A stretch of 35,186 nucleotides of DNA from Planctomycetota bacterium. Lineage in GTDB: Bacteria; Planctomycetota; UBA1135; UBA2386. The stretch's first letter is position 1. Each line of letters begins with the position of its first letter. The stretch lies in NCBI GenBank assembly GCA_947444055.1, contig CANEYR010000036.1, positions 1-35,186 of the forward strand, given 5' to 3'. This document shows positions 17,774-26,117 of this stretch, piece by piece. A model generated the notes under the pieces. It saw nothing but the letters and a program-made list of their open reading frames with translations, made no database searches and was not told where the DNA came from. The translations under genes and the position numbers were made by a program.

Positions 17774-19355
17774 CACACCCGCAGGTGACACCGCCGCGGG
17801 CACCCCGCGCGAAGTGCACTTCCCACGCATCGCGCTGGCGTTCTTGGTCGGCGCTTTGTGTTGGTGGCTCGGCCGCTACTTGCCGTTTGGCGACAAGGCG
17901 CAGCCGGACGCCGCTTGCCGGTTGTTGTTCGTCACCGGCTTCACGACGTCGTGTTGGCTGTTGATGGCGATGCCGATCGCGGCCGCGGCGCTGATCCCTT
18001 TGGCCTTGCTGCCGATGCTTGGGGTGCAGTCGACATCCGAACTGACGAAGGGCTACGGCGATCCGATCCTGTGGTTGTTCGGCGGTGGCTTCGTGTTGGC
18101 GCAGGCCGTCGAACGCTCCGGCCTGCATCGTCGCCTGGCGCTGCGCGTCGTTGCCGCACTGGGGCCGTACCCGCGCCGCCTCGTGCTCGGGTTCTTTCTG
18201 GCGGCGACGTTCGTGTCGATGTGGATCAACAACACGTCGGTCGCCTTGTTGCTGCTGCCCATCGGCACCGTGCTCGTGCAGCGAATGCAGTCGCTTGGCG
18301 AACTGTCGCCGAAGGCGCAGTCCAACTTTGGGGCGTGCATCATGTGCGCGATCGCCTTCGGCGCCTCGATCGGCGGCATGGGCACTCCCATTGGCACGGC
18401 GCCGAACGCCATCTTCTTCGCCAACTACGAGCCGTTGGTGGCAGCCGGCGCGCGGCCGGTGTCGTTCTTGGTCTGGGTGCTCGCGTTCGCGCCGTTTTCG
18501 CTCTTGCTGGCGATGTTGGCCAGCGCCGTGCTCGTACGTTTTGCGTTGCCGTTGCCGAAGGCGCGGCTGCAGAACGGTGACGCGCTGCTGGCCGAAGCGC
18601 GCTCGCTGCCGCCCTGGAGTCGCGCCGAAGTTCGCACCGCGGGACTGTTCGGGGCCGCCGTCCTGTTGTGGGCGACGCGCGGTGACCTGCAGTTGGGCAC
18701 GGGCGACGTGTTGCATGGCTGGGCGCACTACCTGGTGCCAGCAGGCATCGGCGATCGCTTCGTTGGCGATGGCTCGGTGGCGGTCGCGATCGCCATTCTG
18801 GCGTTCTTGATTCCGGCGGGCACCGCCGACGGTCGTCGCCTCGTCGATTGGGAAACGGCGCGCAAGATGCCGTTCGACTTGTTGCTGTTGCTCGGCGGCG
18901 GCATCGCCATGGCGGCGGCGTTTGGGCCGACGGGGTTGTCGGCAGCGTTCGGCGAACTGCTGCGCGAACGCATCGGCAGCATGCACCCAGCGGTGCTGTT
19001 GTTGGTGTTGATCGTGGCGATCACGCTGCTGTCGGAAGTCGCCAGCAACACCGCGGTGGCGACGTTGCTGTTGCCGATCCTGCGCGATGGCGCGGTGGCG
19101 GCGCGCATCGATCCTTTGGTGCTGATGCTGCCGGCGGTGCTGGCTGCGTCGTGCGGCTTCATGCTGCCCATCGCCACCCCGCCGAACACCATCGTGTTCA
19201 GTTCGCGGCAGATCACGTTCGGTCAGATGGCGCGCGCGGGCCTCTGCGTCGATTTGTTGGCGGCGTTGTTGCTGGTGCCGGTGCTGTGGTTTTGGGCGCT
19301 GCCGTTGCTGGGTGTCGACCCTGCCCAACTGGCTGCCAAGGTCGGTGGCAAATGA
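17766..19355 (+). CDS. DASS/SLC13 family sodium:dicarboxylate or sulfate symporter
   Basis: 529 residues with about 11-13 hydrophobic segments. The two family repeats show the substrate and sodium motifs: WINNTSVALLLLPIG (NNT at 155-157), GTPIGTAPNAIFF, then in the second half VASNTAVATLLLPI (SNT) and LPIATPPNTIVF. DASS carriers import C4-dicarboxylates, citrate or sulfate with Na+. The NNT/SNT pair favours carboxylates, but specificity is not certain. The start was chosen at ATG 17766 (MADTPAG) rather than the earlier open frame, which would overlap cutA more deeply. The stop overlaps the next ATG (ATGA). Confidence 0.92.
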   Translation: MADTPAGDTAAGTPREVHFPRIALAFLVGALCWWLGRYLPFGDKAQPDAACRLLFVTGFTTSCWLLMAMPIAAAALIPLALLPMLGVQSTSELTKGYGDPILWLFGGGFVLAQAVERSGLHRRLALRVVAALGPYPRRLVLGFFLAATFVSMWINNTSVALLLLPIGTVLVQRMQSLGELSPKAQSNFGACIMCAIAFGASIGGMGTPIGTAPNAIFFANYEPLVAAGARPVSFLVWVLAFAPFSLLLAMLASAVLVRFALPLPKARLQNGDALLAEARSLPPWSRAEVRTAGLFGAAVLLWATRGDLQLGTGDVLHGWAHYLVPAGIGDRFVGDGSVAVAIAILAFLIPAGTADGRRLVDWETARKMPFDLLLLLGGGIAMAAAFGPTGLSAAFGELLRERIGSMHPAVLLLVLIVAITLLSEVASNTAVATLLLPILRDGAVAARIDPLVLMLPAVLAASCGFMLPIATPPNTIVFSSRQITFGQMARAGLCVDLLAALLLVPVLWFWALPLLGVDPAQLAAKVGGK

Positions 19356-21043
19356 ACGGCGCGCTGCGTTGGTGGCATCTGTTCGCGGCCTGGCTCGCCA
19401 CGTTCTTTGCGTTCGCGGCGGTGGCGCACGGCAACTTGGAGACAACGGACGCCGGGATCACGATGGTGGCGGCGCGCAACCTGGGTCAGCGCGGCGACAG
19501 CGGCATCCGGCGCGCTGACCAAGGCGGCCAACTGCTCGGCGAACAACTCGCGGCGGAGTACATCCGCAGCGGTGCCTGCGGCAAGATCGGCGTCAATGGC
19601 ATCGCCTACACGTGGTTCCCGATGGGCCACGTGTGGCTGTTGGTGCCGTTCACGGTGGCTGGCGATGCACTCGACCGCGCCTGGCCGTCGGTAGCCAACG
19701 ACTTTCGGGCCCGCGTCGCGCCGGGACTCTCCGACGCACAACTCGGCAGCAGCTTGGAGTACGTGCAGGGCAATCCGGTGCTGACGCAAGGGCTGATTTC
19801 GCTGCTGGTGCCTGCCAGCTGCATGGCAACGACGTTGTTGCTGTTGCTGTTGCTGGGCCGCGTGCTCGGGGCGAACTCGCGCGACGCGGCGATCGCGGCC
19901 CTGGCGATCGTCTTGGCGACGCAGTGCTTCTCGTTCGGACGCGAGACTCTGTCCGACGGCCCTGGCCTCACCGCGTTGCTCGGGGCCCTGGTTGCCGTCG
20001 TCGCCGTGCACCAAGGACGCGGCACGCTCTTCACTTCGTGCGCAGGTGGGTTCGCGGCGGGGGCCGCGGTGCTGCTGCGTTACCAGAACGCGCTCTTGTT
20101 GGCGGCACTCGCCATTGCCCTCGCGTTGGCTTGCCATCGCCAACGCCGATGGCGCGATGCGCTCGCCTTTGCACTCGGCGGACTGCCAGCGCTGCTGTTG
20201 CTGCTCGCGGTCAACGACGCCCGCTTTGGCAGCGTCTTCGATACGGGCTATCCCGCCGCCGACGCCTGGCTCGTCGAGCCGATGTGGCTTGGTGCGCTCA
20301 AGATCCTGTTCGGGGCCGGTCGCGGTGTGGCGTGGTTCTCCCCGCTGGTCTGGTTGGCGTTGCCGCTGGCGCTCTCGCGCCGTAGCACGCCCCGGTTGCG
20401 ATGGCTCGGTCTGGTGATGTTCTTGGTGCCACTCGGGTTCTTCGCGTTGGCGACGGGCTGGCAGGGCGGTCAATGTTGGGCGGCGCGCTACGTGACGCAC
20501 GGCCTGGTCGCGTGGCTGGCACTCACGTTGCCCCAGACCCGCCCGTGGCGGCGTTGGCCGAAGGCGTGGATCGCGTTGCTATGCGCCGGACTCTTCGTGA
20601 ACGCCACCAGTGTCGTTGCTCCCGTGCGCGGCGTGCTGCAACTCGCGTCCCAGGCGGTGGAGGCCACCGGTGCCGTCGCCACCGACGCGCATGATCTCGC
20701 GGGCTGGCAGCCTCGCTACACGCCGCTGCTGGCGAATTGGCGTTACGCCGCCGCTTCGTGCGTGGGCGGGTTCGAAGGCGAGAACGGTGAGCCGCGGCAC
20801 GGCAGCGCGCACACCATCGAGGCGCTCTTTGGCATCGCCGCCAAGACGGACACTCAGGCCTTCGCGCCGATGCGCTGGGAAGATCGCTGCGGACGGCACC
20901 TGTGGTGGCGCTTCTGGGGTGATGTGCTCGGCTGTTCCAGCCTGTGGCTGTTGCTGCCCACCTTGCTGCTTGCGGCCGCCGCCGCGTGGCTCGCGCGCCC
21001 GCTGTTCGCGACGGCGCCGTCGGATTCTTCGACACCGCGGTAA
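19352..21043 (+). CDS. Polytopic membrane protein, GT-C glycosyltransferase-like
   Basis: 563 residues with roughly 10 hydrophobic helices. The first loop after helix 1 has ETTDAGITMVAARNL, placed like the catalytic Asp loop of GT-C enzymes (ArnT/PMT-like), and large loops carry YTWFPMGHVW and FDTGYPAADAW. Such proteins transfer sugars from polyprenyl carriers to lipids or proteins on the outer face of the cytoplasmic membrane. The assignment rests on topology and loop position; no conserved family name is visible. Last gene of the overlapping forward run. Confidence 0.7.
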   Translation: MNGALRWWHLFAAWLATFFAFAAVAHGNLETTDAGITMVAARNLGQRGDSGIRRADQGGQLLGEQLAAEYIRSGACGKIGVNGIAYTWFPMGHVWLLVPFTVAGDALDRAWPSVANDFRARVAPGLSDAQLGSSLEYVQGNPVLTQGLISLLVPASCMATTLLLLLLLGRVLGANSRDAAIAALAIVLATQCFSFGRETLSDGPGLTALLGALVAVVAVHQGRGTLFTSCAGGFAAGAAVLLRYQNALLLAALAIALALACHRQRRWRDALAFALGGLPALLLLLAVNDARFGSVFDTGYPAADAWLVEPMWLGALKILFGAGRGVAWFSPLVWLALPLALSRRSTPRLRWLGLVMFLVPLGFFALATGWQGGQCWAARYVTHGLVAWLALTLPQTRPWRRWPKAWIALLCAGLFVNATSVVAPVRGVLQLASQAVEATGAVATDAHDLAGWQPRYTPLLANWRYAAASCVGGFEGENGEPRHGSAHTIEALFGIAAKTDTQAFAPMRWEDRCGRHLWWRFWGDVLGCSSLWLLLPTLLLAAAAAWLARPLFATAPSDSSTPR

Positions 21044-21090
21044 AGCCCATCGCAAGGGCGGTTCGATAGAGGCAGCGGAGGCTCCTTCGT

Positions 21091-22659
21091 ATGCACCTGT
21101 TCGCCGCCCTGCTCGCCCTTTGTTGCCAAGACCCAGCCGCGTTGCCGCCCTCGACCACTCGCGCCGTCGACGTCATCGAGTTGAAGAACGGTGACCAGTT
21201 GCAGGGCCGCATCACCGCCGAAACCGACGGCTATGTCGAGATCGAGTTGGAGGTGGGGGCGACCGTTGGCTTCAGCACTGCCGAAGTCCGGGCTGTTCGC
21301 CGCGGGGTTGCGATCACGGTGGTGGCCAGTGCGAAAGTGACCGCTCAGAAGGAGTGGTTCGTCTTGCATGACGCCTGCGGCAACGCGGTTGGCTGGCTGA
21401 ATACCGCTGTCGTGCACCGCGAGGACGGTGGGTTCACCGTCAACGAAGAGTACGAGTTCCAGAACGGCTCGCGCCGCTACCAGGTGACGACGCTGGCGGT
21501 GGCTGATGCCGCGGGCCTCGCCGTCAGCACCTACTTCCGCGAACGCATCACCGAACCGATCTTGGCTGTGCTGCGACTGCCCATCGCCGACGTCGGTGGC
21601 CAACACGAACGCGTCGTCGACGAACGCATTGTCGAAGCCACGCGCGTCGACAACCACTTGGTTGTGCAGCGACTGGATCGCACCGGTCGCAAAGAACGGC
21701 AGTTGCCGTGGTCCAGTGGCGCGTCCTTCCCTTTGCTGGCCCGCGCCATGGCGCGCGCGACGCCTGCCGCGGGCGTGGCGACGTCGATGTTCGATCCGGC
21801 CAGCGAAGAGATGGTGGTGCGCCAGTACGACGGCAACCGCCTGCGTTCCGTGGTGCTCGACGGCAAGACCGTGCAAGTCACCGAGGTCGCGGAGACATCG
21901 ACCACCGGTCGCAACTCGGAGTGGATCGATGCCGGCATGCGCACGGTGCGGCGCGAGCTCGCGGGCCCGGCTCTCGTCGCCGTGCCGAGCAACGCCGAGA
22001 GCGCGCGCCTCGCGGTCGGCGCGACGTCGATTCCTGGCTCGATCATGCCTGAGGCCGGGGGCACGTTTGGGCTGTGGGTGCCAAACCCGGCGTGGCTCGC
22101 GCAGGAAGGGCTGCCCGCGGGCCAGGTCGCCTTGTCGTGTGAAGTGCACGGGGCAAGTGTCAGCTTGTCGCGGCTCGACCATCTGGAACCGACGACGCCC
22201 CTCGATGTAGCGGCGGATGCCGTCAGCAACTGGTTTCGCCTCTTGCAGCCCGAACTCGTGATCCATGCGCGCGAGGCTGTGACCGTGCGGGAACGCGCCG
22301 CCGTGCAGCTGCGCGCCGCGGGCAAACGCGCGGGGGTGCCATGGCAAGCGACGGTCGAGGTGATTCCGCACCATGGGCAGTTCTTGGTGTTGGTGTTGGT
22401 GGCACCGAGCCGCGCTTGGGACGAGCTCGCGTCCGACTTCGTATTCTTGCGGCGCTCGATCGAGCTCGATGCGCAAGCGTTGGCGCCGAAGCTGCAAGGT
22501 CCGTTGATGGGGCGGGCGCGCGGCGAGCCACGTTCGTACCAGCCCATGGATCGTGTGCCCAAAGAGGGGAAGCAGCCGGTCGCGGTGCCCCCGGTCAGCA
22601 CGCCATCACCGCCAACTGGCGACGGTCGTGGCGTCGTGCGCATTCCCAACGACGGCTGA
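21091..22659 (+). CDS. Secreted protein of unknown function
   Basis: 522 residues. A short signal peptide (MHLFAALLALCC) is followed by a small beta domain at about 28-72 (VIELKNGDQLQGRITAETDG, then FSTAEVRAV), a type I know from planctomycete secreted proteins. The central part is beta-rich with repeated long strands (VVHREDGGFTVNEEYEFQNG, EEMVVRQYDGNRLRSVVLDG). The end is Pro-rich and disordered (about 485-522). I do not recognise a catalytic motif. A GGAGG-like purine run lies upstream of the ATG. The gene ends 58 bases from the convergent DUF1501 gene, where a short hairpin (22678-22692) could aid termination. Confidence 0.8.
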   Translation: MHLFAALLALCCQDPAALPPSTTRAVDVIELKNGDQLQGRITAETDGYVEIELEVGATVGFSTAEVRAVRRGVAITVVASAKVTAQKEWFVLHDACGNAVGWLNTAVVHREDGGFTVNEEYEFQNGSRRYQVTTLAVADAAGLAVSTYFRERITEPILAVLRLPIADVGGQHERVVDERIVEATRVDNHLVVQRLDRTGRKERQLPWSSGASFPLLARAMARATPAAGVATSMFDPASEEMVVRQYDGNRLRSVVLDGKTVQVTEVAETSTTGRNSEWIDAGMRTVRRELAGPALVAVPSNAESARLAVGATSIPGSIMPEAGGTFGLWVPNPAWLAQEGLPAGQVALSCEVHGASVSLSRLDHLEPTTPLDVAADAVSNWFRLLQPELVIHAREAVTVRERAAVQLRAAGKRAGVPWQATVEVIPHHGQFLVLVLVAPSRAWDELASDFVFLRRSIELDAQALAPKLQGPLMGRARGEPRSYQPMDRVPKEGKQPVAVPPVSTPSPPTGDGRGVVRIPNDG

Positions 22660-22717
22660 ACTGTCCACGATCAGCGACGCGTCCGCGACGCGCCGCCCGA
22701 CACCGCGAGCCGCCGGC

Positions 22718-23971
22718 CTACAGCACGCCGATCGGCTGGTAGACGCGGCCCGGGAACACCGTCGCCGGATTGGTACCGCCCATGTGCTGCACGAGGATTT
22801 CGCGCAGCACGTCGCGGTAATCGTTGCTCGGCGCCAAGAAGCGCCCGTCCTGCAATGCCGCCGGTGCCAGCCCGGGCCAGGTGCCGAGCACTTGGCCACC
22901 GTTCACCGCGTCGCCATGCACCATCATCGCGCCGCCAACGCCGTGGTCGGTGCCGCTCGAGCCGTTCTGCTGCACCTCGCGCCCGAACTCGGACATCGTC
23001 ACCAACACGACGTCGACGCCGGCGGCACCGAGATCGGTGAAGAACGCGGTGACCGCGGCGCTCAGTTCGATCGCCAAGGGCGCGATGCTGGTCACCAGAC
23101 TGTGATGGTGATCCCAACCGCCTTGATCGACGGCGAAGAACTCGATGCCGAGCCCCGCCTTGATCACCTCGGCGATCTCGCGCAGCGACTTGCCCAGCGC
23201 CCCGGCCGGGTACACCGCCCCGTTCGCGGGCACGTAGTTCAACGGATCGAGTCCGCCGAACAAGTCGATCAAGTCGAACGTGCTGCTGCCACTTTGGTAG
23301 GCGAGCTGCTGGGCTGGCGCCATGCCGGCCGTCACCGTCGAATCGACGATCGCTTCGAGAAACAGCCGTGAGTCCACGGCGCCGCCGAAGACCAGTTCTT
23401 GCGTGCTCGCGACGGCATAGCACGGATACGCGCCATACATCGAGACCGGCAGCGAGCCGCGCAGCGCTAGCGCCCGCACCGGCGCCTGCGTCGGCGATGT
23501 CGTCACCTGCAAGTGCCGGTTGATCCAGCCATCGAACGTCGTCGTGGTCTGCAGCGCCGTCTCGTAGAGATCCTGGCTGACGAAGTGCGAGCGGTTGTAC
23601 GGCTGGTAACCGACGGCTTGCACGATCGCGACCTTGCTGTTCGCGGCCGTGTACGCGGCGTGTATGCCAGTCATGCCTGGATGCATCGAGAACGTGGCGT
23701 TCATCGCCAAGCCGACGGTGCCACTCGGCGAACCAGGCGGCGCTACGCCGATCGTCGGCCGCAGCGTCGCATAGTTGGCGTCGCCAGTCGGCGCATAGAG
23801 GTTGAGATGGTCGGCGCCGCCGCGCTGGAACAGCACGACGGTGACCTTGGTCGAGGTGCGACGTGGCTTCGCGGCCGCCGCCATCGCGTTTGCCGGGGCC
23901 GTGATCGCCGCTGCACCAGCCAAGGCCGAAGCCTGCAAGAACGTGCGGCGCGTGGAGTCGTGATGTGTCAT
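22718..23971 (-). CDS. DUF1501 protein (sulfatase-fold, Tat-exported)
   Basis: 417 residues. The leader STRRTFLQASALAGAAAI is Tat-like. DUF1501 hallmarks are VVLFQRGGADHLN, NRSHFVSQDLYE, QGGWDHHHSLV and VLVTMSEFGREVQQNGSSGTDHG. DUF1501 proteins are alkaline-phosphatase/sulfatase-fold proteins common in Planctomycetota; their substrates are unknown. GAGGG seven bases before the ATG supports the start. It follows the DUF1800 gene by 29 bases, so the pair forms an operon. Confidence 0.93.
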   Translation of the reverse strand: MTHHDSTRRTFLQASALAGAAAITAPANAMAAAAKPRRTSTKVTVVLFQRGGADHLNLYAPTGDANYATLRPTIGVAPPGSPSGTVGLAMNATFSMHPGMTGIHAAYTAANSKVAIVQAVGYQPYNRSHFVSQDLYETALQTTTTFDGWINRHLQVTTSPTQAPVRALALRGSLPVSMYGAYPCYAVASTQELVFGGAVDSRLFLEAIVDSTVTAGMAPAQQLAYQSGSSTFDLIDLFGGLDPLNYVPANGAVYPAGALGKSLREIAEVIKAGLGIEFFAVDQGGWDHHHSLVTSIAPLAIELSAAVTAFFTDLGAAGVDVVLVTMSEFGREVQQNGSSGTDHGVGGAMMVHGDAVNGGQVLGTWPGLAPAALQDGRFLAPSNDYRDVLREILVQHMGGTNPATVFPGRVYQPIGVL

Positions 23972-24000
23972 GGGTTCACCCTCGCGAGGTAGCAGGTGGT

Positions 24001-25431
24001 TCAGTGGAGTTGGGACTCGGGCAAACGCGTCACGACCGACGCCAGCTCACGCGCATGCGGACGCACTTGCGCCCACGTCGGATTCGCGGGCAGCGTTGCC
24101 AACCGCGCGTCCATGAAGACCGTCAACGCCAGGATCGTGGTCGCTGGCACGGCGCCGTCGACGAAGCGATCACACAGCGCCACAGCCCACAGAGCCCCGG
24201 TCGGCGGTGGCGTCGCCCCGAACAGGGTCGTCCACGGCATCACGGCGCCGCCGATGCGGTCGTTGACCAGATCGTCGGCGAAGTCCCAACGCGACAGCAC
24301 GTTGCCAGAACCCTGCCACGCACCGCCGAGTTCAGGATGGCCAATGGGCACCGGACAGAGATGCGGTGGGCACCGCAGCAAGCCGACGCGCGTGTTCATC
24401 GCGGTCGTGTTGATGGCCGCTAGGCCGAAGCGACGGACGGCGTTGACCACGAACTCGAAACCGTCGTGCACCTTCGTCTTCGCGGTCGAGCCATTCTGGA
24501 ACTCGTGGTCCAGCAGGATCGCGCGCACGGTTTGCTGCAAGTCGCCGCCGCTGCTCGAGAACGCGCGCACGGCGCGTGACAACAACCCAGCCGATGGCTG
24601 GTCGCCGACGAAGTACTGGCACAGCTTGGTAACGAAGCGAGTCGCTGTCGCTCCATGCGTCGCCAAGAATTGCAGGAACTGCAGCCCTTCATTGACGCCA
24701 GCGCTGCCCGAAAAGCCAGGCGTCGACCAGCCCAACGAAGTGGTCTTGGGACCCGTGTCGTGCACGTTCGCTCGGAACAAGAACGAGCTGCCGACGGCCG
24801 TGGTGCCGCTCAGCACGTTGACGCGCGCCCAACCCGTGAAGACGCGCGCGATCGCGGCGACGTCGGCTTCGGTGTAGTTGCCGACGCCGAGCGTGTGCAG
24901 CTCTAGCAGCTCGCGCGCGTAGTTCTCGTTCGGCGCGATGGCGATGTTCGACTGCGAGTCGAGGTAGTCGATCATCGCCGGGCTCTGCGCGCTGTCGCGC
25001 AGCACCGTTCCGAACGTCGTGAAGCAATGCTTGAAGAACGTGTCGTCTTCGTTCGACTCGCTGATGCCTGTCGTCTCGACGCGGTTGGTCGAGAAGTGGT
25101 TGTTGAGGAAGTGCGTCAGGCGCCACGCCAGCTGTCGCTTGCTGTAGATCGCGCGCGCGAGCAAGCGAATGTCGGCGCCGTTGTTGGCGGTCGGCGCCAC
25201 CAGGGTCGGCAGCAGCGCCTCGAACGCGCGGTCGTCGATCGAGTACGGATCGAGTTGTCGGTCGACCCACGCGGCGATGCCGAGGGCCTGCACCTCGGCG
25301 AGTGCTTGCGGTGTCGGCCCGAAGGTCGCGCGCGACAGCAAATGCACTTCCGCCGTGACCGGCGGCGGGGGCGCTGGTTTCGCAACCGAAGTGGGCAGGC
25401 ACAACTCGCGACGAGACAACGTTCGATGCAT
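24001..25431 (-). CDS. DUF1800 protein
   Basis: 476 residues. The family pattern is clear: HLLSRATFGPTPQALAEVQALG, WVDRQLDP, RQLAWRLTHFLNNHFSTN, then NENYARELLELHTLGV and FTGWARV, followed by GQQ-poor C-terminal helices (RFVTKLCQYFVGDQPS). DUF1800 proteins are exported and nearly always encoded next to DUF1501; the pair is thought to act on an extracellular or periplasmic substrate, but this is unproven. The N-terminus (MHRTLSRRELCLPTS) is a poor signal peptide compared with relatives. The first gene of the two-gene operon; 205 bases separate it from the DUF2442 stop. Confidence 0.92.
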   Translation of the reverse strand: MHRTLSRRELCLPTSVAKPAPPPPVTAEVHLLSRATFGPTPQALAEVQALGIAAWVDRQLDPYSIDDRAFEALLPTLVAPTANNGADIRLLARAIYSKRQLAWRLTHFLNNHFSTNRVETTGISESNEDDTFFKHCFTTFGTVLRDSAQSPAMIDYLDSQSNIAIAPNENYARELLELHTLGVGNYTEADVAAIARVFTGWARVNVLSGTTAVGSSFLFRANVHDTGPKTTSLGWSTPGFSGSAGVNEGLQFLQFLATHGATATRFVTKLCQYFVGDQPSAGLLSRAVRAFSSSGGDLQQTVRAILLDHEFQNGSTAKTKVHDGFEFVVNAVRRFGLAAINTTAMNTRVGLLRCPPHLCPVPIGHPELGGAWQGSGNVLSRWDFADDLVNDRIGGAVMPWTTLFGATPPPTGALWAVALCDRFVDGAVPATTILALTVFMDARLATLPANPTWAQVRPHARELASVVTRLPESQLH

Positions 25432-25636
25432 GGCAACCTCGGGGGAACCGACGGGACAACGGTCCGGAACTCTACGCAGCGCGCTCGAGCGGGGGTAGCA
25501 GCAAATGCTCTGGTGTCTGGCGCGACCTTTCGCGATCAGAGCAGGGACGCAGAGGTCTTTGACCTGCCTGCGGAGCCGCGGTCACCAACGCCCTTACTGG
25601 CACCGCTGGTTACTGATCGCGAGCGCGACTCGCTCC

Positions 25637-25894
25637 CTACTTGGTCACGCGCACCCTGCCCCGCAACAATCCCGCGACGCTCAGGTCCTCGTCGGCATCC
25701 GGCCATTGAATGCCTTGGCCGCGTCCGACCAGTCGCCAATGATGACGCTGTGCAACGGTTGCCTTGGCGAGCCGCCGCGACCAATCCCATGGCACGCACA
25801 GACTGCGGCCATCGGCCAGTCGCACGATGAACGAGTCGCTGCCGACCAACACGTCAATCGCCAACGGCTCGTCATCACTTGGAGAAGTGGTCAT
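25637..25894 (-). CDS. DUF2442 protein
   Basis: 85 residues. Matches the DUF2442 pattern: LVGSDSFIVRLADGRSLCVPWDWSRRLAKA, then WRLVGRGQGIQWPDADEDLSVAGLLRG. DUF2442 is usually encoded directly after DUF4160, and this gene overlaps its DUF4160 partner by 20 bases. The pair has been proposed to be toxin-antitoxin-like because of its small, overlapping, mobile arrangement; no function is proven. Confidence 0.9.
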   Translation of the reverse strand: MTTSPSDDEPLAIDVLVGSDSFIVRLADGRSLCVPWDWSRRLAKATVAQRHHWRLVGRGQGIQWPDADEDLSVAGLLRGRVRVTK

Positions 25895-26111
25895 GCCATG
25901 CCCCTAGGAATCTGTGTTGGTTGCGTTGCACTTGGCGCTGCAACTTGCGAAGCGCCGGGAAGTCGAAGCCGCGGAAGTTTGCCAACGGTACGGGCAGCAG
26001 CCAGAACTTGGCAGTGGCCCCGGCTTGCTCGACATGGGTGTGCGGCGGTTCGTTGCCCTCGTTGGAATAGAAGAAGAAGCGCGTCTTGCCGATGCGGAGG
26101 AGGGTCGGCAT
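25875..26111 (-). CDS. DUF4160 protein
   Basis: 78 residues. Typical DUF4160: MPTLLRIGKTRFFFYSNEGNEPPHTHVEQAGATAKFW split by the family's EPPHTHV core, then LRKLQRQVQRNQHRFLGAWHDHF. GAGGA (complement of 26115-26119) lies three bases upstream of the ATG and overlaps the comM stop region, so the pair is probably co-transcribed with comM. Partner of the overlapping DUF2442 gene. Confidence 0.92.
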   Translation of the reverse strand: MPTLLRIGKTRFFFYSNEGNEPPHTHVEQAGATAKFWLLPVPLANFRGFDFPALRKLQRQVQRNQHRFLGAWHDHFSK

Positions 26112-26117
26112 TCGTCC

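Noticed and set aside
25432..25636. Gap before the DUF1800 operon searched for a small gene or RNA
   Set aside because: Only short palindromes such as CGCTCGAGCG were found; no coding frame or RNA fold that I can support.
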